Positions 6,810 through 13,677 of a DNA stretch of 13,677 bases are shown here, one piece after another. Position 1 is the stretch's first letter; the number at the start of each line of letters is the position of its first letter. The notes under the pieces are model-generated. The model had not been told where the DNA came from. It saw only the letters and a list, made by a program, of their open reading frames with translations, and ran no database searches. The position numbers and the translations under genes were made by a program. The DNA is from Deltaproteobacteria bacterium. GTDB lineage: Bacteria; Chloroflexota; Dehalococcoidia; Dehalococcoidales; BS750m-G39. Location: positions 1 through 13,677 of the forward strand of contig JABMRW010000118.1 in NCBI GenBank assembly GCA_013202445.1, written 5' to 3'.

Positions 6810-6950
6810 TTGCAGGCTTATTGTTTTAAGTGCCGCAAGAAGGTAGATATAAAGAATCCGCAGCGGGTTACCCTTAAGAATGGCCGGCCGGCCACACAGG
6901 GGGTTTGCCCGGGGTGTGGGACTAAAGTATTCAGAATTGGCCGAAGCTAA
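6810..6950 (+). CDS. 46-residue zinc-ribbon protein, DUF5679-like
   Basis: A tiny protein beginning at TTG 6810 with a perfect AAGGAGG (6794-6800) nine nt upstream. Two CxxC pairs, Cys5/Cys8 and Cys33/Cys36, form a minimal zinc ribbon. Between them lies K-N-P-x-x-V-T-L-K-N-G-R-P-A (15-28), and the protein ends GTKVFRIGRS. This layout matches the DUF5679 family as I recall it, a short uncharacterised domain sometimes fused to topoisomerase I or found alone. Nucleic-acid or ribosome binding is plausible because of the many Lys/Arg residues, but no function is established. It has its own consensus promoter and lies between truB and the inositol synthase. Confidence 0.85.
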   Translation: MQAYCFKCRKKVDIKNPQRVTLKNGRPATQGVCPGCGTKVFRIGRS

Positions 6951-7123
6951 TCGCCTCAGCTCTAGACGAGGTAAGCAAATCCTCTTTAGTATAGATACCG
7001 GAGTACGGTTTCCACTTGCGGCGGCAAGGAGAGGGTGCTCAGCGAGTAGGTTCTGTAAATGCTATTCTCAGCAGATGTTATTTGGTTATACTTTCTACTG
7101 TCTGTAAAGGAGGCAATTCAACT
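6951..7123 (+). other. Unexplained 173-nt leader before the inositol synthase
   Basis: No credible coding frame or tRNA is present. Several pairings nest: CTTGC/GCAAG around a GGCG loop (7015-7028), ACCG/CGGT just before it (near 6997-7009), an outer CCTCTTT with GGAGAGG (6981-6987 with 7028-7034), and CCTC/GAGG at 6954-6971. This could be a three-way-junction 5' leader, but short pairings arise easily by chance and the sequence matches no riboswitch I know. A possible promoter for the next gene is TATACT at 7087-7092, with a weak TTCTCA (7065-7070) 16 bp upstream. Confidence 0.3.
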
Positions 7124-8218
7124 TTGGGCAAGGTAAATGTAGCAATAATAGGGGTGGGCAACTGCGCCTCCTCCTTGATTCAGGGCGTTCACTACTATAA
7201 GAAAGCCAAAGAGAACGAATTTGTTCCCGGGCTGATGCATGTTAATCTCGGTGGGTATCATATCAGTGATATCAACTTCGTGGCTGCCTTTGATATTGAT
7301 AAGAACAAGGTTGGCAAGGATATAGCCCAGGCTATTTTTACTCTACCCAACAACACCTTCAAGTTTAGTGAGGTGCCCGCCACCGGCGTCAAGGTTCAGC
7401 GTGGCATGACCCACGACGGGCTGGGGTTTTATCTATCAAAGATAATAGAGAAGGCGCCGGGCCCCACCGCTGACATCGTTAAGATTCTAAAAGACACCAA
7501 GACCGATGTGGTTATTAACTACCTGCCGGTGGGCAGCGAGGAGGCCACCAAGTGGTATGTTGAGCAGGTATTGGCTGCCGGCTGCGGCCTTATCAACTGC
7601 ATCCCGGTTTTCATTGCTCGGGAGAAGTACTGGCAGCGGCGCTTTGAGCAGAAAGGGCTGCCGGTTATCGGTGACGATATCAAATCTCAGGTGGGGGCGA
7701 CTATAGCCCACCGTGTCCTCACCCGGCTGTTTAGAGACCGCGGGGTAAAGCTGGAACGGACCTATCAGTTGAATTTCGGCGGCAACACTGATTTTTACAA
7801 TATGCTGGAGAGGTCACGGCTGGAGTCCAAGAAGATATCCAAGACCAACTCGGTCACGTCACAGCTTGATTACCAGCTTGACCCGGATGATATCCATGTC
7901 GGCCCCAGCGATTATGTCCCCTGGTTGAAGGACCGCAAGTTCTGCCATATCAAGATGGAGGGGCGCACCTTCGGTGATGTTCCCCTCAATTTGGAGCTGA
8001 AACTTGAGGTGTGGGACAGCCCCAACTCGGCCGGGGTGGTTATTGATGCTGTAAGGTGCTGCAAACTCGCCCTTGACCGTAAACTTAAAGGAGCGCTGGA
8101 GGCTCCCTCGTCTTACTTTATGAAATCGCCACCGGTCCAGTATACCGATGACCAGGCTCACCAGATGGTGGAAGAGTATATTACCACCAATCAGCCTGCG
8201 GCGAGCGCGCCCGTTTAA
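7124..8218 (+). CDS. ino1: Inositol-3-phosphate synthase (myo-inositol-1-phosphate synthase)
   Basis: A 364-residue NAD-dependent enzyme converting D-glucose 6-phosphate to 1D-myo-inositol 3-phosphate, the first step to inositol lipids. The Rossmann nucleotide loop IGVGNCASSL is at 9-18. Also diagnostic are FVAAFDID (52-59), NYLPVGSE (132-139), the catalytic-region GDDIKSQVGATIAHR (183-197) with Lys187, GGNTDFYNM (219-227) and DSPNSAG (298-304). The size fits the compact actinobacterial/archaeal type rather than the longer eukaryotic form. The TTG start at 7124 has AAAGGAGG ten nt upstream; an in-frame extension to TTG 7016 lacks a Shine-Dalgarno and conserved sequence. It is followed after 32 nt by the GT4 gene. 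Confidence 0.95.
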   Translation: MGKVNVAIIGVGNCASSLIQGVHYYKKAKENEFVPGLMHVNLGGYHISDINFVAAFDIDKNKVGKDIAQAIFTLPNNTFKFSEVPATGVKVQRGMTHDGLGFYLSKIIEKAPGPTADIVKILKDTKTDVVINYLPVGSEEATKWYVEQVLAAGCGLINCIPVFIAREKYWQRRFEQKGLPVIGDDIKSQVGATIAHRVLTRLFRDRGVKLERTYQLNFGGNTDFYNMLERSRLESKKISKTNSVTSQLDYQLDPDDIHVGPSDYVPWLKDRKFCHIKMEGRTFGDVPLNLELKLEVWDSPNSAGVVIDAVRCCKLALDRKLKGALEAPSSYFMKSPPVQYTDDQAHQMVEEYITTNQPAASAPV

Positions 8219-8250
8219 TTGATTATCCACGGAGGTATCAGGCGGCTACG

Positions 8251-9426
8251 GTGAAGATAGCATTAGTCTCTCCGTATGATTTCGCCCATCCCGGCGGTGT
8301 TATTCTACATATTGCCTATCTGGAACGCTACTTTACCAAGATGGGGCACGAGGTTAAGGTTATTGCCCCCGCCTCCCGGGCTATCCCCGACTTTGGCGAC
8401 CGGTTTATCCCCATAGGCAGGCCCCGCCCCATTCCCAGCAGCGGCTCTATTGCCCGGGTTACCGTATCACTCTGGTTAGCCCCTAGAATAAGGGCTGTCC
8501 TGGAGCAGGAGAAGTTTGACATTATTCACTTCCATGAGCCTTTAATGCCCATGTTATGCACCTCTGTGCTTCGCTTGTCGCATACGGCCAATGTCGGCAC
8601 CTTTCATGCCTCTCACGGCAAGCCGGGGTACAATTTCGCCCGGCCTATAGGCAAGTGGATTCTGCGGCGGTGGTTCCGCAATCTTGACGGCAAGATTGCC
8701 GTTTCCAAACCGGCCGTGGAGTACGCCCGCGAAAACTTCCCCGGCTACTATAATATTATTCCCAACGGGGTGGATGTGGAGCATTTCTCCCCCGATGTAT
8801 CTCCTATTGAAGAATTTGACGACGGCAAGCTCAATATCCTCTTTGTCAGCCGTCTGGAGAAGAGAAAAGGCTTAAACTACCTGCTGCAGGCTTTCAAGCA
8901 GGTAAAAGAAACGCTTCCCAACTGCCGGCTGATTGTCGTTGGCCCCGGCACCAGGCTGCGCCGCAGGTATGAGAGATATGTGGCCAGGAGCGGTCTTGAG
9001 GATGTTGTCTTTGTTGGCTTGGTCAGCTATGACGAGTTGCCCCGCTATTATAAGACCGCCGATGTCTTCTGTGCTCCGGCCATCGGCTCGGAGAGCTTCG
9101 GCATCATTCTGCTTGAGGCTATGGCGATGGGCAAGCCTATTGTCGCCTCAAATATAGAAGGTTATGCCAGCGTGGTAAGCCACGGCGTGGACGGGTTGTT
9201 GGTGCCGCCGGCCGATAAAGACCAGTTAGCCCAGGCTCTAATTGCCCTCCTCAATGACAAGGCGCTGCGGCAGGAGATGGGCGCCAGGGGTAGAATTAAA
9301 GCCCTGGAGCATAGCTGGGAGCGCATTGCCCGGATGGTTTTCGCTTACTACGTCAGAATCTTAAGGGAGCCACCCTGGAATAAAAAGTTCCCCGAATTTA
9401 AAGAGACGGCTATTTCGGTTAAGTGA
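8251..9426 (+). CDS. GT4 glycosyltransferase, PimA-like (phosphatidylinositol mannosyltransferase)
   Basis: A 391-residue GT-B retaining transferase that probably moves mannose from GDP-mannose to inositol phospholipid at the inner membrane face. The start MKIALVSPYDF with the GGV loop (15-17), GSIAR (65-69), HFHEP (93-97), GTFHAS with His119, Arg201/Lys206 in RLEKRKG, and the E-x7-E motif (Glu281, Glu289) correspond closely to mycobacterial PimA as I remember it. Placement between inositol synthase and a CDP-alcohol phosphatidyltransferase supports an inositol-lipid acceptor, though another nucleotide sugar or acceptor is possible. GTG 8251 is preceded by AGGCGG at five nt, with a better GGAGGT farther off at 14 nt. 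The C-terminus (about 380-391) is a short basic tail. Confidence 0.85.
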   Translation: MKIALVSPYDFAHPGGVILHIAYLERYFTKMGHEVKVIAPASRAIPDFGDRFIPIGRPRPIPSSGSIARVTVSLWLAPRIRAVLEQEKFDIIHFHEPLMPMLCTSVLRLSHTANVGTFHASHGKPGYNFARPIGKWILRRWFRNLDGKIAVSKPAVEYARENFPGYYNIIPNGVDVEHFSPDVSPIEEFDDGKLNILFVSRLEKRKGLNYLLQAFKQVKETLPNCRLIVVGPGTRLRRRYERYVARSGLEDVVFVGLVSYDELPRYYKTADVFCAPAIGSESFGIILLEAMAMGKPIVASNIEGYASVVSHGVDGLLVPPADKDQLAQALIALLNDKALRQEMGARGRIKALEHSWERIARMVFAYYVRILREPPWNKKFPEFKETAISVK

Positions 9427-9526
9427 GAGCGGGAGTAATTCGGTTAGTAAAGTTTCATCAAAATCGCCATCAAAAACAAGTCTGCCCCAGTTCCGCAGCT
9501 CCATAGCCTCGCGGTTTACCGGGCCG

Positions 9527-10072
9527 GTGGTGCGGGTTTTAGCCAGGACGCCAGTAACCCCTAATGCCCTGAGCTGGGCTGGCTTTATCCTGGCCCTGGG
9601 GGCAGCGGCGCTGGTTATCACCGGCTACCCTCTGGCCGCCGGTATTATGGTGCTGGTGGCCGGCTTCTTTGATAGTTTAGATGGGGCGCTGGCCCGCCTC
9701 ATTAAAAGGGTCACCCCCTTCGGCGCTGTCCTCGATGCCACCCTGGACCGTCTGTCGGAGGGGGTAATACTGCTGGCTATTCTGGCCGTGTATGCCATCC
9801 AGCAGTCACTGCTTGGGGTACTATTGGTCGGCGCCACCCTTGTTACCTCCCAGCTGGTGAGCTATATCAGGGCCAGGGCGGAAGCACAGGGGCTGGAGTG
9901 CAAGGCGGGCATATTTACCCGGGCGGAGAGGGTGGTAATACTGGCGCTGGGTCTGTTGCTGGGTTACTTTACCCCGGCGCTACTCATTGCCCTGGCCATT
10001 ATCGTGGTATTCAGCCTGGTTACGATTATTCAGCGGGTAGTCTATGTATGGCGGCAAAAACCCCCCGCCTAG
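9527..10072 (+). CDS. CDP-alcohol phosphatidyltransferase, probable phosphatidylinositol-phosphate synthase; true start unclear
   Basis: An integral membrane enzyme with the complete signature D-xx-DG-xx-AR-x8-G-xxx-D-xxx-D (Asp49, Asp52, Asp70, Asp74 counted from 9527) and several hydrophobic helices (about 20-47, 78-108, 135-170). A YIRARAE...F-TRAER segment resembles phosphatidylinositol-phosphate synthases, which join CDP-diacylglycerol to inositol 3-phosphate. The gene before the PimA-like transferase makes that inositol phosphate. The frame stays open upstream to 9365 and encodes a family-like helix (FRSSIASRFTGPVVR) before 9527. Yet no ATG, GTG or TTG exists there, and GTG 9527 has no Shine-Dalgarno. 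GGGAG at 9431-9435 would suit a start near 9443, where the codon is GTT. The coordinates give the conservative minimum of 181 residues. Confidence 0.85.
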   Translation: MVRVLARTPVTPNALSWAGFILALGAAALVITGYPLAAGIMVLVAGFFDSLDGALARLIKRVTPFGAVLDATLDRLSEGVILLAILAVYAIQQSLLGVLLVGATLVTSQLVSYIRARAEAQGLECKAGIFTRAERVVILALGLLLGYFTPALLIALAIIVVFSLVTIIQRVVYVWRQKPPA

Positions 10073-10096
10073 CCCTTTTACTTGGGGCGCGGTTTA

Positions 10097-10105
10097 TGTT
10101 ATAAG
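10097..10105 (+). promoter_or_regulatory. Possible extended -10 promoter of purA
   Basis: TGT immediately precedes TATAAG (10100-10105), an extended -10 element, with only a weak TTTTAC (10076-10081) 18 bp upstream. The predicted start near 10112 would give a 36-nt leader before purA. The upstream phosphatidyltransferase ends at 10072, so purA may also be read through from it. Confidence 0.35.
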
Positions 10106-10147
10106 TTAACGGGAAATTTTTAGCCTTAGTGCTTAACGGAGGAAATA

Positions 10148-11431
10148 ATGCCGGTTGTTGCTATTGTCGGAGCTCAGTGGGGTGATGAGGGTAAGGGAAG
10201 GGTGGTTGACATGCTGGCTCAGCAGGCCAGGATGGTAGTCCGTTTTTCCGGCGGTGATAATGCCGGTCATTCCGTGGTTAACCCCCACGGCGAGTTTAAA
10301 TTACACCTTATTCCCTCGGGCATCTTTGACCCCGGGGTGGTATGCATCATCGGCAACGGGGTGGCGATTAACCCCAAGGTCTTAATCGGCGAGATTGACC
10401 GCTTAAACGAGCGCGGGGTGGATACCGGCCAGCTGTTTATCAGCGACCGGGCTCACCTGATTATGCCCTATCACCTTCTACTGGACGGTATGGAGGAGGA
10501 GGCGCGTGGTGGCAAGGCGCTGGGCACAACCCTCAAGGGGGTAGGCCCCGCCTTTACCGATAAAGCCGCCCGGCTGGGCGTCAGGGCCGGCGACCTCCTG
10601 GATAAAAAGGCTTTAAAAGAGCGTCTTGGCACTGTACTGGAATACAAGAATGTCATTCTGGCCAAAGTATACGGGGTTAAACCGCTGTCACTGGATGAGG
10701 TCTATACCCAGTACTGCCGGTACGGGGAGCGTCTTGCGCCTCATATACGGGAGACGACTATCATGGTGGATGAGGCGTTGGGCCGGAGGGAGATGGTGAT
10801 ACTGGAGGGGGCTCAGGGGGCTTTACTCGACCCCGATTTCGGTACCTATCCTTATACCACCTCATCCTCCCCTCTGGCGGGGGGAGCTTGCCTGGGGGCG
10901 GGCTTAGGCCCCACCAAAATCGACCGTGTTCTGGGTGTCTACAAGGCCTACTGCAGCCGGGTAGGCAGCGGCCCTATGACCACCGAACTAAAGGATGAAA
11001 CCGGTGACCTGATTCGGGAAAGGGCGCATGAGTACGGCACCACCACCGGACGGCCGCGCCGCTGCGGCTGGTTTGATGCCGTTGCCGCCCGCTTCAGCAG
11101 CCGGATTAACGGCTTAACCGGTGCGGCGGTCACCCGCCTTGATATACTGGATATACTTCCCGGCCTCAAGATATGCGTGGGCTATGAGCTGGACGGTAAG
11201 ACGATTGATTATTTCCCGGCCAGCATTACCGAACTGGCCCGCTGCAAGCCCGTCTATGAGGAGCTGCCCGGCTGGCAGGCGCCGACCACGGAGATTCGCA
11301 GCTACGAACAGCTGCCCCTTGAGGCCCGCCGGTACGTTACCCGCCTGGAGGAGCTTATCTCCTGCCCGGTAAACCTTATCTGCGTTGGTCCGGAGCGGGC
11401 GCAGGCCATCGAGAAGGCGCCCATTTTTTAG
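10148..11431 (+). CDS. purA: Adenylosuccinate synthetase PurA
   Basis: A 427-residue GTP-dependent enzyme that joins IMP and aspartate to give adenylosuccinate, the committed step to AMP. The P-loop GDEGKGR (12-18) with catalytic Asp13, NAGH with His41, the EGAQGALLDPDFGTYPYTTSS IMP loop in the middle, TTTGRPRRCGWFD in the C-terminal half and the guanine-recognition motif TRLD (329-332) are all present. The last usually reads TKLD, so Arg330 is a conservative change. Full family length. ATG 10148 has GGAGG five nt upstream. The GNAT gene follows after 13 nt. Confidence 0.97.
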   Translation: MPVVAIVGAQWGDEGKGRVVDMLAQQARMVVRFSGGDNAGHSVVNPHGEFKLHLIPSGIFDPGVVCIIGNGVAINPKVLIGEIDRLNERGVDTGQLFISDRAHLIMPYHLLLDGMEEEARGGKALGTTLKGVGPAFTDKAARLGVRAGDLLDKKALKERLGTVLEYKNVILAKVYGVKPLSLDEVYTQYCRYGERLAPHIRETTIMVDEALGRREMVILEGAQGALLDPDFGTYPYTTSSSPLAGGACLGAGLGPTKIDRVLGVYKAYCSRVGSGPMTTELKDETGDLIRERAHEYGTTTGRPRRCGWFDAVAARFSSRINGLTGAAVTRLDILDILPGLKICVGYELDGKTIDYFPASITELARCKPVYEELPGWQAPTTEIRSYEQLPLEARRYVTRLEELISCPVNLICVGPERAQAIEKAPIF

Positions 11432-11444
11432 CGGAGAATTTTAG

Positions 11445-11882
11445 ATGGCGATAGTGAGACCAGCCGCCGATAGGGACATACCGCGTATCCTTGAGCTCTA
11501 CCACCAGCTGGGTGTAGATGAGGGGGAGCCCTCTATAGATGACTGCAAAAAGGCGCTGCGTACTATCAGCACCACCCACGCGCAAGAGCTGCTCGTCGCT
11601 GAAGAAGACGGCCGGGTTGTGGGCACTACCATGCTCGTCATTGTACCCGGCCTGGCCCACAATGTCTCACCCTGGGCGGTGCTGGAATACACCGTTATCG
11701 ATGAGCAATACCGTCGGCGCAGCATCGGCAAGCTAATGTTGGAATACGCTGCGACTAAGGCCAGGGAAGCCGGCTGCTATAAAATCATGCTCAGCAGCAA
11801 CAAGAAACGTAAGGATGCCCACCGGTTCTATCGCTCACTCGGTTTCGTCGCCAGCCACGAAGGATTTCAACGCCGCTTCTAG
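11445..11882 (+). CDS. GNAT family N-acetyltransferase
   Basis: A 145-residue single-domain acetyl-CoA-dependent transferase of unknown acceptor. The N-terminal VRPAADRDIPRILELY (4-19) is the usual beta1-alpha1 opening. Motif A is RRRSIGKLM (90-98), with Ser in place of the first Gly of the common R-x-x-G-x-G/A pattern. C-terminal AHRFYRSLGF (125-134) is the standard alpha4-beta7 segment. ATG 11445 lies 13 nt after purA with GGAG eight nt upstream, so it is probably cotranscribed with it. The family has too many substrates to guess from this context; nothing indicates a purine link. Confidence 0.88.
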   Translation: MAIVRPAADRDIPRILELYHQLGVDEGEPSIDDCKKALRTISTTHAQELLVAEEDGRVVGTTMLVIVPGLAHNVSPWAVLEYTVIDEQYRRRSIGKLMLEYAATKAREAGCYKIMLSSNKKRKDAHRFYRSLGFVASHEGFQRRF

Positions 11883-11949
11883 CATATTTATTAGCCAATT
11901 CCCCTTGTTTTCAGTTGTCTTTCTTCCCCGCCCCTCTTTTATAAAAACT

Positions 11950-11993
11950 TTCCCCCTTTCCTTTTAAGGAGAGGGGGATACAGGGGGTGAGGT
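11950..11993 (+). repeat. Dispersed 44-bp palindromic repeat, copy 2; likely terminator between convergent genes
   Basis: The stem pairs 11951-11961 with 11968-11978, extending by two A-T pairs into the loop, with one T-G wobble. The G-rich tail AGGGGGTGAGGT (11982-11993) matches the other copy. It aligns gap-free to the reverse complement of 1771-1814, with two differences outside the loop. Lying between the GNAT and dapA stop codons, it could end both transcripts. On the minus strand the stem is followed four bases later by GTTTTTAT, which favours termination of the asd-dapA unit. Confidence 0.7.
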
Positions 11994-12006
11994 ATAATAA
12001 AAATCC

Positions 12007-12897
12007 CTATACTGGCAAATCAATCTTGTACTTTTTAAGTGTCTCTCTGATGAAAGCGGCTGATTTCTCAGTAGGCTCAACCAGGGGCAAACGCGGCTTG
12101 CCCACCTTGAAGCCGAGGTGGTTGAGGGCGTATTTTATCGGCGCCGGGTTGGGCTCGATAAAGAGTGTGTCCACCAGTGGCAGCAGGTGGCGGTGAATGG
12201 CCGCCGCTTCGGCGATTTTGCTATTTAGAATATAATCCATCATCTGCTTAATCTGCCTGCCCACCAGGTGTGTGGCCACGCCGATAGTGCCGTAGCCGCC
12301 GAGGGCCATGATGTGAAAAGTATCGTTATCATTGCCGCTCCAGATGCGGAAGTCCTTGCTGGCGTTATTGAGCGTATGAGCTACCAGGCCCATGTCGCCG
12401 CTGGCTTCTTTGACGCCGACGATGTTATCAATCCGGCTCAGCCTGACGATGGTTTCCACCGTCATCTTGATGACCACCCGTGAAGGTATGTTATACATTA
12501 TGATAGGCAGGCTGGTGTTTTCGGCGATGGTCTTGAAGTGCTGGTAGATGCCCTCTTGAGTGGGCTTGTTATAATAGGGGACGACCGACAGGCAGGCATC
12601 AACCCCGATTTTCTCGGCGGCTTTAGTCGCTGACACGGCTTCGGCGGTGCTGTTACTGCCGGTGCAGGCAATAATGGTTCCCCGCCCCCCCAGTGCCGAT
12701 TTCACCTCGGTAAACAGGCGTGCTTCCTCCTCCCGGACCAGCGTCGGCGACTCGCCGGTGGTAGCCGCTACCACCACGCCGCCGCTCCCCGATTCGAGTA
12801 AGGCTAGAGCCAGCTTTTTAGCCTGCTCATAGTTAACCGCCCCCTTTTCGTCGAAAGGGGTTACCATAGCCGTCAGTAATCTTCCCAGCTCCTTCAT
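12007..12897 (-). CDS. dapA: 4-hydroxy-tetrahydrodipicolinate synthase DapA
   Basis: A 296-residue (beta/alpha)8 aldolase that condenses pyruvate with aspartate semialdehyde in the diaminopimelate/lysine pathway. The Schiff-base Lys163 is in GVKEASGD (161-168). TTGES (46-50), PYYNKP (107-112) with Tyr109, YNIPSR with Tyr135 and Arg140, and GGYGTIGVATH (200-210) complete the active site. Family length and motifs are normal. The ATG shares four bases with the asd stop (ATGA), and GGGGAGG lies seven nt upstream, so the two are translationally coupled. asd makes its substrate. Confidence 0.96.
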   Translation of the reverse strand: MKELGRLLTAMVTPFDEKGAVNYEQAKKLALALLESGSGGVVVAATTGESPTLVREEEARLFTEVKSALGGRGTIIACTGSNSTAEAVSATKAAEKIGVDACLSVVPYYNKPTQEGIYQHFKTIAENTSLPIIMYNIPSRVVIKMTVETIVRLSRIDNIVGVKEASGDMGLVAHTLNNASKDFRIWSGNDNDTFHIMALGGYGTIGVATHLVGRQIKQMMDYILNSKIAEAAAIHRHLLPLVDTLFIEPNPAPIKYALNHLGFKVGKPRLPLVEPTEKSAAFIRETLKKYKIDLPV

Positions 12898-13677
12898 TTC
12901 CCTGCCTCCCCGGGATGCAGCCAGTCCCTTTTAATTAGCTCTTCGGCAATCTGGATGGTATTCAGCGCCGCTCCCTTGCGCAGGTTATCGGCGACGACCC
13001 ACATAACCAGGCCGTTGGGGTGAGAGACATCGCGGTGAATACGCCCGACGAAGACATCATCGGTGCCGGCGGCTGACCAGGGCTGGGGGTAGAGGCTTAT
13101 GCCCGGATCATCCAGCACCTTGACCCCCGGCGCCTGGGCGAGGATACGCTTGGCGTCATCGGCAGCCAGAGGCTGGGAGAATTCTACATGAAGTGCCTCG
13201 CTATGCCCGATAAAAACCGGCACCCGCACGCAGACCGCCGAGATGGCGATATCGGGGGCATGCATTATCTTCCTGGTCTCCTCCACCATCTTCCACTCCT
13301 CTTTGGTGTAGTCGTTATCCAGGAAGACATCTATCTCCGGCAGTATATTAAAGGCTATCTGGTGGGGATAAACGTGGGGGACGGTGTTCTGTCCCTCCAG
13401 CACCTGCTTGGATTGTTCGGTAAGCTCCTCAACGGCGGCGGAGCCGGTGCCCGATACCGCCTGGTAGGTAACGGCCACGATGCGCTTTATGGGGTTGACC
13501 TTGTGCAGCGGGTTTAGCGCCACCACCATCTGGATGGTGGAGCAGTTGGGGTTGGCGATAATCCCCTTATGCCATTTAATGTCTTCTGGGTTAACCTCAG
13601 GCACCACCAGTGGCACGGCAGGTGTCATTCTAAAGGCAGAGCTATTATCGATAACTACTGTTCCGGCTCGGGCAGCC
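12894..13677 (-). CDS. asd: Aspartate-semialdehyde dehydrogenase (5' end beyond the window)
   Basis: NADP-dependent reduction of aspartyl phosphate to aspartate semialdehyde, at the branch to lysine, threonine and methionine. The visible 260 residues run from AARAGTVVIDNSSAFRM to the C-terminus; the N-terminal NADP-binding part is off the right edge. An ATG at 13628 is internal, because the conserved VIDNSSAFR precedes it in frame. The active-site Cys lies in NPNCST. YQAVSGTGSAAVEEL, the GRIHRD/HPNGLVMWVVADNLRKGAA region and the C-terminal helix are characteristic. It overlaps dapA by four bases; its promoter lies outside the window. Confidence 0.96.
   Translation of the reverse strand, partial: AARAGTVVIDNSSAFRMTPAVPLVVPEVNPEDIKWHKGIIANPNCSTIQMVVALNPLHKVNPIKRIVAVTYQAVSGTGSAAVEELTEQSKQVLEGQNTVPHVYPHQIAFNILPEIDVFLDNDYTKEEWKMVEETRKIMHAPDIAISAVCVRVPVFIGHSEALHVEFSQPLAADDAKRILAQAPGVKVLDDPGISLYPQPWSAAGTDDVFVGRIHRDVSHPNGLVMWVVADNLRKGAALNTIQIAEELIKRDWLHPGEAGK

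Noticed and set aside
6881..6896. GGCCGGCCGGCC palindromic run
   Set aside because: It lies inside the zinc-ribbon coding sequence, encoding the conserved N-G-R-P-A residues, so no separate regulatory role is needed.
7016..7123. N-terminal extension of the inositol synthase to TTG 7016
   Set aside because: The extra 36 residues precede the normal start of the family, and the upstream TTG lacks a Shine-Dalgarno, while TTG 7124 has AAAGGAGG at ten nt.
6951..7123. tRNA or known riboswitch in the leader of the inositol synthase
   Set aside because: No T-loop consensus, acceptor pairing or CCA end on either strand, and no recognisable core of a common riboswitch.
9898..10104. Small Gly-rich frame overlapping the end of the phosphatidyltransferase
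   Set aside because: Out-of-frame shadow of a membrane enzyme with an intact signature; no start signal or domain.
13188..13517. Plus-strand frame opposite asd
   Set aside because: Antisense to the conserved asd active-site region and without its own signals.
1..13677. CRISPR array, prophage, toxin-antitoxin or defence system
   Set aside because: No regularly spaced repeats, integrase, transposase or small gene pair of that kind is present; all larger frames are ordinary housekeeping or lipid genes.

Overview
The window is about 13.7 kb of densely packed bacterial chromosome carrying housekeeping genes. No phage, transposase, CRISPR array, rRNA or tRNA gene is visible. The best guess for the host is Chloroflexota, probably the Dehalococcoidia. 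This rests on the mixture of genes: a 46-residue zinc-ribbon protein resembling the DUF5679 family, a myo-inositol phosphate synthase next to a PimA-like mannosyltransferase and a CDP-alcohol phosphatidyltransferase, a short IF-2, frequent GTG/TTG starts, and C/G-rich palindromic intergenic repeats. An actinobacterial relative is the main alternative. The assignment comes from recall of families, not from a search.

Layout. (1) 150-1642, minus strand: tlyA (rRNA 2'-O-methyltransferase) followed by an alpha/beta hydrolase, overlapping by one base. The tlyA promoter sits so close to the start codon that its mRNA should be nearly leaderless. (2) 1643-2006: a 364-bp divergent intergenic region with several strong hairpins, one copy of a dispersed 44-bp palindromic repeat, tandem extended -10 promoters and a terminator-like attenuator before nusA. 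(3) 2007-6752, plus strand: the transcription/translation operon nusA-rnpM(ylxR)-infB-rbfA-truB, with overlaps or short gaps throughout. rimP, which normally leads this operon, is absent. (4) 6753-10072, plus strand: a strong promoter overlapping the truB stop, the zinc-ribbon mini-protein, an unexplained 173-nt leader, then inositol-3-phosphate synthase, a PimA-like GT4 glycosyltransferase and a CDP-alcohol phosphatidyltransferase. Together the last three could make phosphatidylinositol phosphate and mannosylate the resulting lipid. (5) 10148-11882, plus strand: purA and a GNAT acetyltransferase. (6) 12007-13677, minus strand: asd (its start lies off the right edge) and dapA, overlapping by ATGA. 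These are consecutive steps of lysine/diaminopimelate synthesis. The convergent gap before them holds the second copy of the 44-bp repeat.

I do not see a wholly new system. The points most worth checking are the missing canonical start codon of the phosphatidyltransferase, the near-leaderless tlyA promoter, the nusA leader attenuator without rimP, the complete inositol-phospholipid cassette, the possible structured leader before the inositol synthase, and the dispersed palindrome.
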